DNA of 40,886 nt, taken from SAR116 cluster bacterium AG-426-A06 (lineage in GTDB: Bacteria; Pseudomonadota; Alphaproteobacteria; Puniceispirillales; Marisalimonadaceae). Where the stretch lies: assembly GCA_003210115.1 (NCBI GenBank), contig QCNM01000005.1, positions 1 through 40,886 of the forward strand, read 5' to 3'. The translations under genes and the position numbers were made by a program. This document shows positions 38,816 through 40,886 of this stretch, in pieces; the first letter of the stretch is position 1, and the number at the start of each line of letters is the position of its first letter. The notes under the pieces were generated by a model, which saw only the letters and a list, made by a program, of their open reading frames with translations, was not told the origin of the DNA and made no database searches.

Positions 38816-40018
38816 ATGGATTTTATTTCACACAGTTTAAAAAAAATTAAGCCATCACCTACAATGGTTATTACAGCTAAAGCAAGAGAACTTAGAGCAG
38901 CTGGTGAAAAAATAATTAGCTTATCTGCTGGTGAACCAGATTTTGATACACCAGAGCATGTAAAAGATGCTGCAATTAAAGCTATAAATATGGGTTATAC
39001 TAAATATACTAATGTTGAGGGTATACCTGAGTTAAAACAAGCCATAGTAAATAAATTTAAAAATGACAACGAGATAGATTATAATGTAGATCAAGTTATA
39101 GTTGGAGTTGGTGGAAAACAGATTTTATTTAATGCTTTGTTTGCTTCATTAAATTCAGGAGATGAAGTAATTATCCCTACACCTTATTGGGTTTCATATC
39201 CAGACATGACAATATTAGCTGGTGGTACACCGAAGTTCTTGAATTGCAATGAAGAAAATGATTTTAAAATTAACCCTTCAGAATTAGATAATATTATATC
39301 AGAAAAAACAAAATGGATAATTTTAAATAGTCCTTCTAATCCATCAGGTTCATGTTACACAAAACAAGAGTTAATTAATATTGCAGATATTTTGAGACAA
39401 CATAAAGATGTAAATGTCATAACAGATGATATTTATGAATACATAGTATATGACGATTTTAAATTTTATACATTAGCACAAATTGCTCCAGATCTGAAAG
39501 ATAGAATACTTACTGTTAATGGTGTTTCAAAAAGTTATTGCATGACTGGATGGAGAATTGGTTATGCAGCTGGGAGAAAAGATCTTATACTAGCTATGAT
39601 GAAAATACAAGGTCAATCAACCTCTAATCCAACTTCAATATCACAATATGCAGCCTTAGCCGGATTGAATGGTGATAGAAAATTTTTAGAACCGTGTTTA
39701 AAAGCATTTAATGAAAGAAAAAATCTTGTTGTTGAAGGTTTAAATTCCATTGATGGTATCAGTTGTTTAATGCCAAAAGGAGCTTTTTATGCTTATCCAA
39801 ATGTTTCTGGATTGATTGGTAAAAAAACTAAAAATGGAAAATCTTTAAGCAATGACACAGAAGTTGTTGAGTGGATTTTAGAAGAAGCCAAAGTCGCAGC
39901 TGTACCAGGTAGTGCGTTTGGTTTAGAACCATATTTTAGAGTTTCGTATGCAACAAGCACCGAGGATCTTAAAATAGCAATACAAAATATAAAAAAATCT
40001 GTCAGTGAATTGATCTAA
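38816..40018 (+). CDS. Aspartate aminotransferase (class I/II PLP aminotransferase)
   Basis: ISLSAGEPDFDTPEHVKDAA, NSPSNPSGSCYTKQEL, ITDDIYEYIVY, VNGVSKSYCMTGWRIGY. Confidence 0.95.
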   Translation: MDFISHSLKKIKPSPTMVITAKARELRAAGEKIISLSAGEPDFDTPEHVKDAAIKAINMGYTKYTNVEGIPELKQAIVNKFKNDNEIDYNVDQVIVGVGGKQILFNALFASLNSGDEVIIPTPYWVSYPDMTILAGGTPKFLNCNEENDFKINPSELDNIISEKTKWIILNSPSNPSGSCYTKQELINIADILRQHKDVNVITDDIYEYIVYDDFKFYTLAQIAPDLKDRILTVNGVSKSYCMTGWRIGYAAGRKDLILAMMKIQGQSTSNPTSISQYAALAGLNGDRKFLEPCLKAFNERKNLVVEGLNSIDGISCLMPKGAFYAYPNVSGLIGKKTKNGKSLSNDTEVVEWILEEAKVAAVPGSAFGLEPYFRVSYATSTEDLKIAIQNIKKSVSELI

Positions 40019-40886
40019 ATGTATCTCAAAAAGAAAACATCTTGGGAAATTTCTGAATCATCGGTGACTGATGAAAGTTTTTTTAGAAACAGAAGGTCTT
40101 TCTTCAATTCTCTTGGGAAATCAGCATTGATGTTCTCATTATATCCTTCATTTTCTTTAGCTTCATATGAGACTACAAATAAACTTAATAAGAAATATTT
40201 TCTGCCATTGCCTTACACAAGCGAAAAATTAGCTACGACATACACAAATTTTTATGAATTTGGTTCTAGTAAAAATATTTGGAGAAGAGCTTCAAAACTT
40301 AAAGTAGACAATTGGTCAGTCAAAATTGATGGATTAGTTAAGAAAAAGAAAACGTTTGATGTTGACGGTCTTAAAAAATTAATTGATTTTGAGGAAAGAA
40401 TTTATAGATTTCGCTGTGTTGAGGGTTGGGCAATGGTTGTTCCATGGTTCGGATTTCCAGTGAATAAAATTTTAGAAATTGTTGATCCAGAAAAAGATGC
40501 AAACTATATAAGATTTGAAACTTTTTACGATCCAAAAATTGCACCAGGTCAAAAACAATCTTGGTATCCTTGGCCATATGTTGAGGGTATATCTATTGAG
40601 GAAGCAAAAAATGATTTAGCTTTTTTTGCAACTGGAATGTATGGAAAAGATATCCCTAATCAAAATGGTGCTCCTTTAAGATTGGTATTACCTTGGAAGT
40701 ATGGTTTTAAATCAATTAAATCTATTGTAAAAATTACGTTCACAAAAGAAAAACCAATTGGTTTATGGGAAAAATTAGCACCTAAAGAATATGGTTTTTG
40801 GGCAAATGTTAATCCAAATGTTCCCCATCCTAGATGGTCTCAAAGTAAAGAGCAGTTATTAGGAACAAACGAATTTCAAGCAACAC
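40019..40886 (+). CDS. msrP: Protein-methionine-sulfoxide reductase catalytic subunit MsrP (YedY-like molybdoenzyme), 3'-truncated by window edge
   Basis: Absent from the ORF track; manual translation from ATG 40019: twin-Arg SFFRNRRSFFNSLG, RFRCVEGWAMVVPWFGFPV, NGAPLRLVLPWKYGFKSIKSIVKI, PHPRWSQ. Open to the end of the window. Confidence 0.93.
   Translation, partial: MYLKKKTSWEISESSVTDESFFRNRRSFFNSLGKSALMFSLYPSFSLASYETTNKLNKKYFLPLPYTSEKLATTYTNFYEFGSSKNIWRRASKLKVDNWSVKIDGLVKKKKTFDVDGLKKLIDFEERIYRFRCVEGWAMVVPWFGFPVNKILEIVDPEKDANYIRFETFYDPKIAPGQKQSWYPWPYVEGISIEEAKNDLAFFATGMYGKDIPNQNGAPLRLVLPWKYGFKSIKSIVKITFTKEKPIGLWEKLAPKEYGFWANVNPNVPHPRWSQSKEQLLGTNEFQAT

Noticed and set aside
40371-40577. 68-aa minus-strand ORF
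   Set aside because: Antisense to the clear MsrP frame, which the track missed because it runs off the window.
1-40886. tRNA/rRNA genes, CRISPR array, IS element or prophage
   Set aside because: Gaps are short and filled by AT-rich spacers; no tRNA-like GGTTCGA arms, spaced repeats, transposase or integrase motifs were seen. A tRNAscan/Infernal run would be decisive.

Overview
The window is an AT-rich (roughly 30% GC by eye), very tightly packed chromosomal segment that looks like a streamlined alphaproteobacterium. I infer this from gene content and order (NUDIX-DUF6111-cca, petABC, ychF-pth-rplY-prs, lgt-midA-pgeF, uvrC-pgsA-moaD-moaE); no species call is possible without a search. Most of it is housekeeping. 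The main accessory block is at 1-6219: a homodimeric-type 2-oxoacid dehydrogenase E1/transketolase-like protein, a Zn-ADH, a Co-type (CTLCSC) nitrile hydratase alpha/beta with its activator, and a second Zn-ADH, read as one operon. A molybdenum theme recurs: modB-modC without modA, moaD-moaE, and an msrP-like gene cut by the right edge and missing from the ORF track. The most specific observation is that moaE has no ATG/GTG/TTG start. The frame stays open for 50 more residues with conserved MoaE sequence, up to an ATA codon 5 nt after an AGGAGG that is itself encoded by the C-terminal Gly-Gly of MoaD. Other leads are a CCA-adding enzyme about 150 aa shorter than usual with no room for a tail, and seven out of seven convergent gene junctions lying within -8 to +4 nt. 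No tRNA, rRNA, CRISPR or mobile element was recognised.
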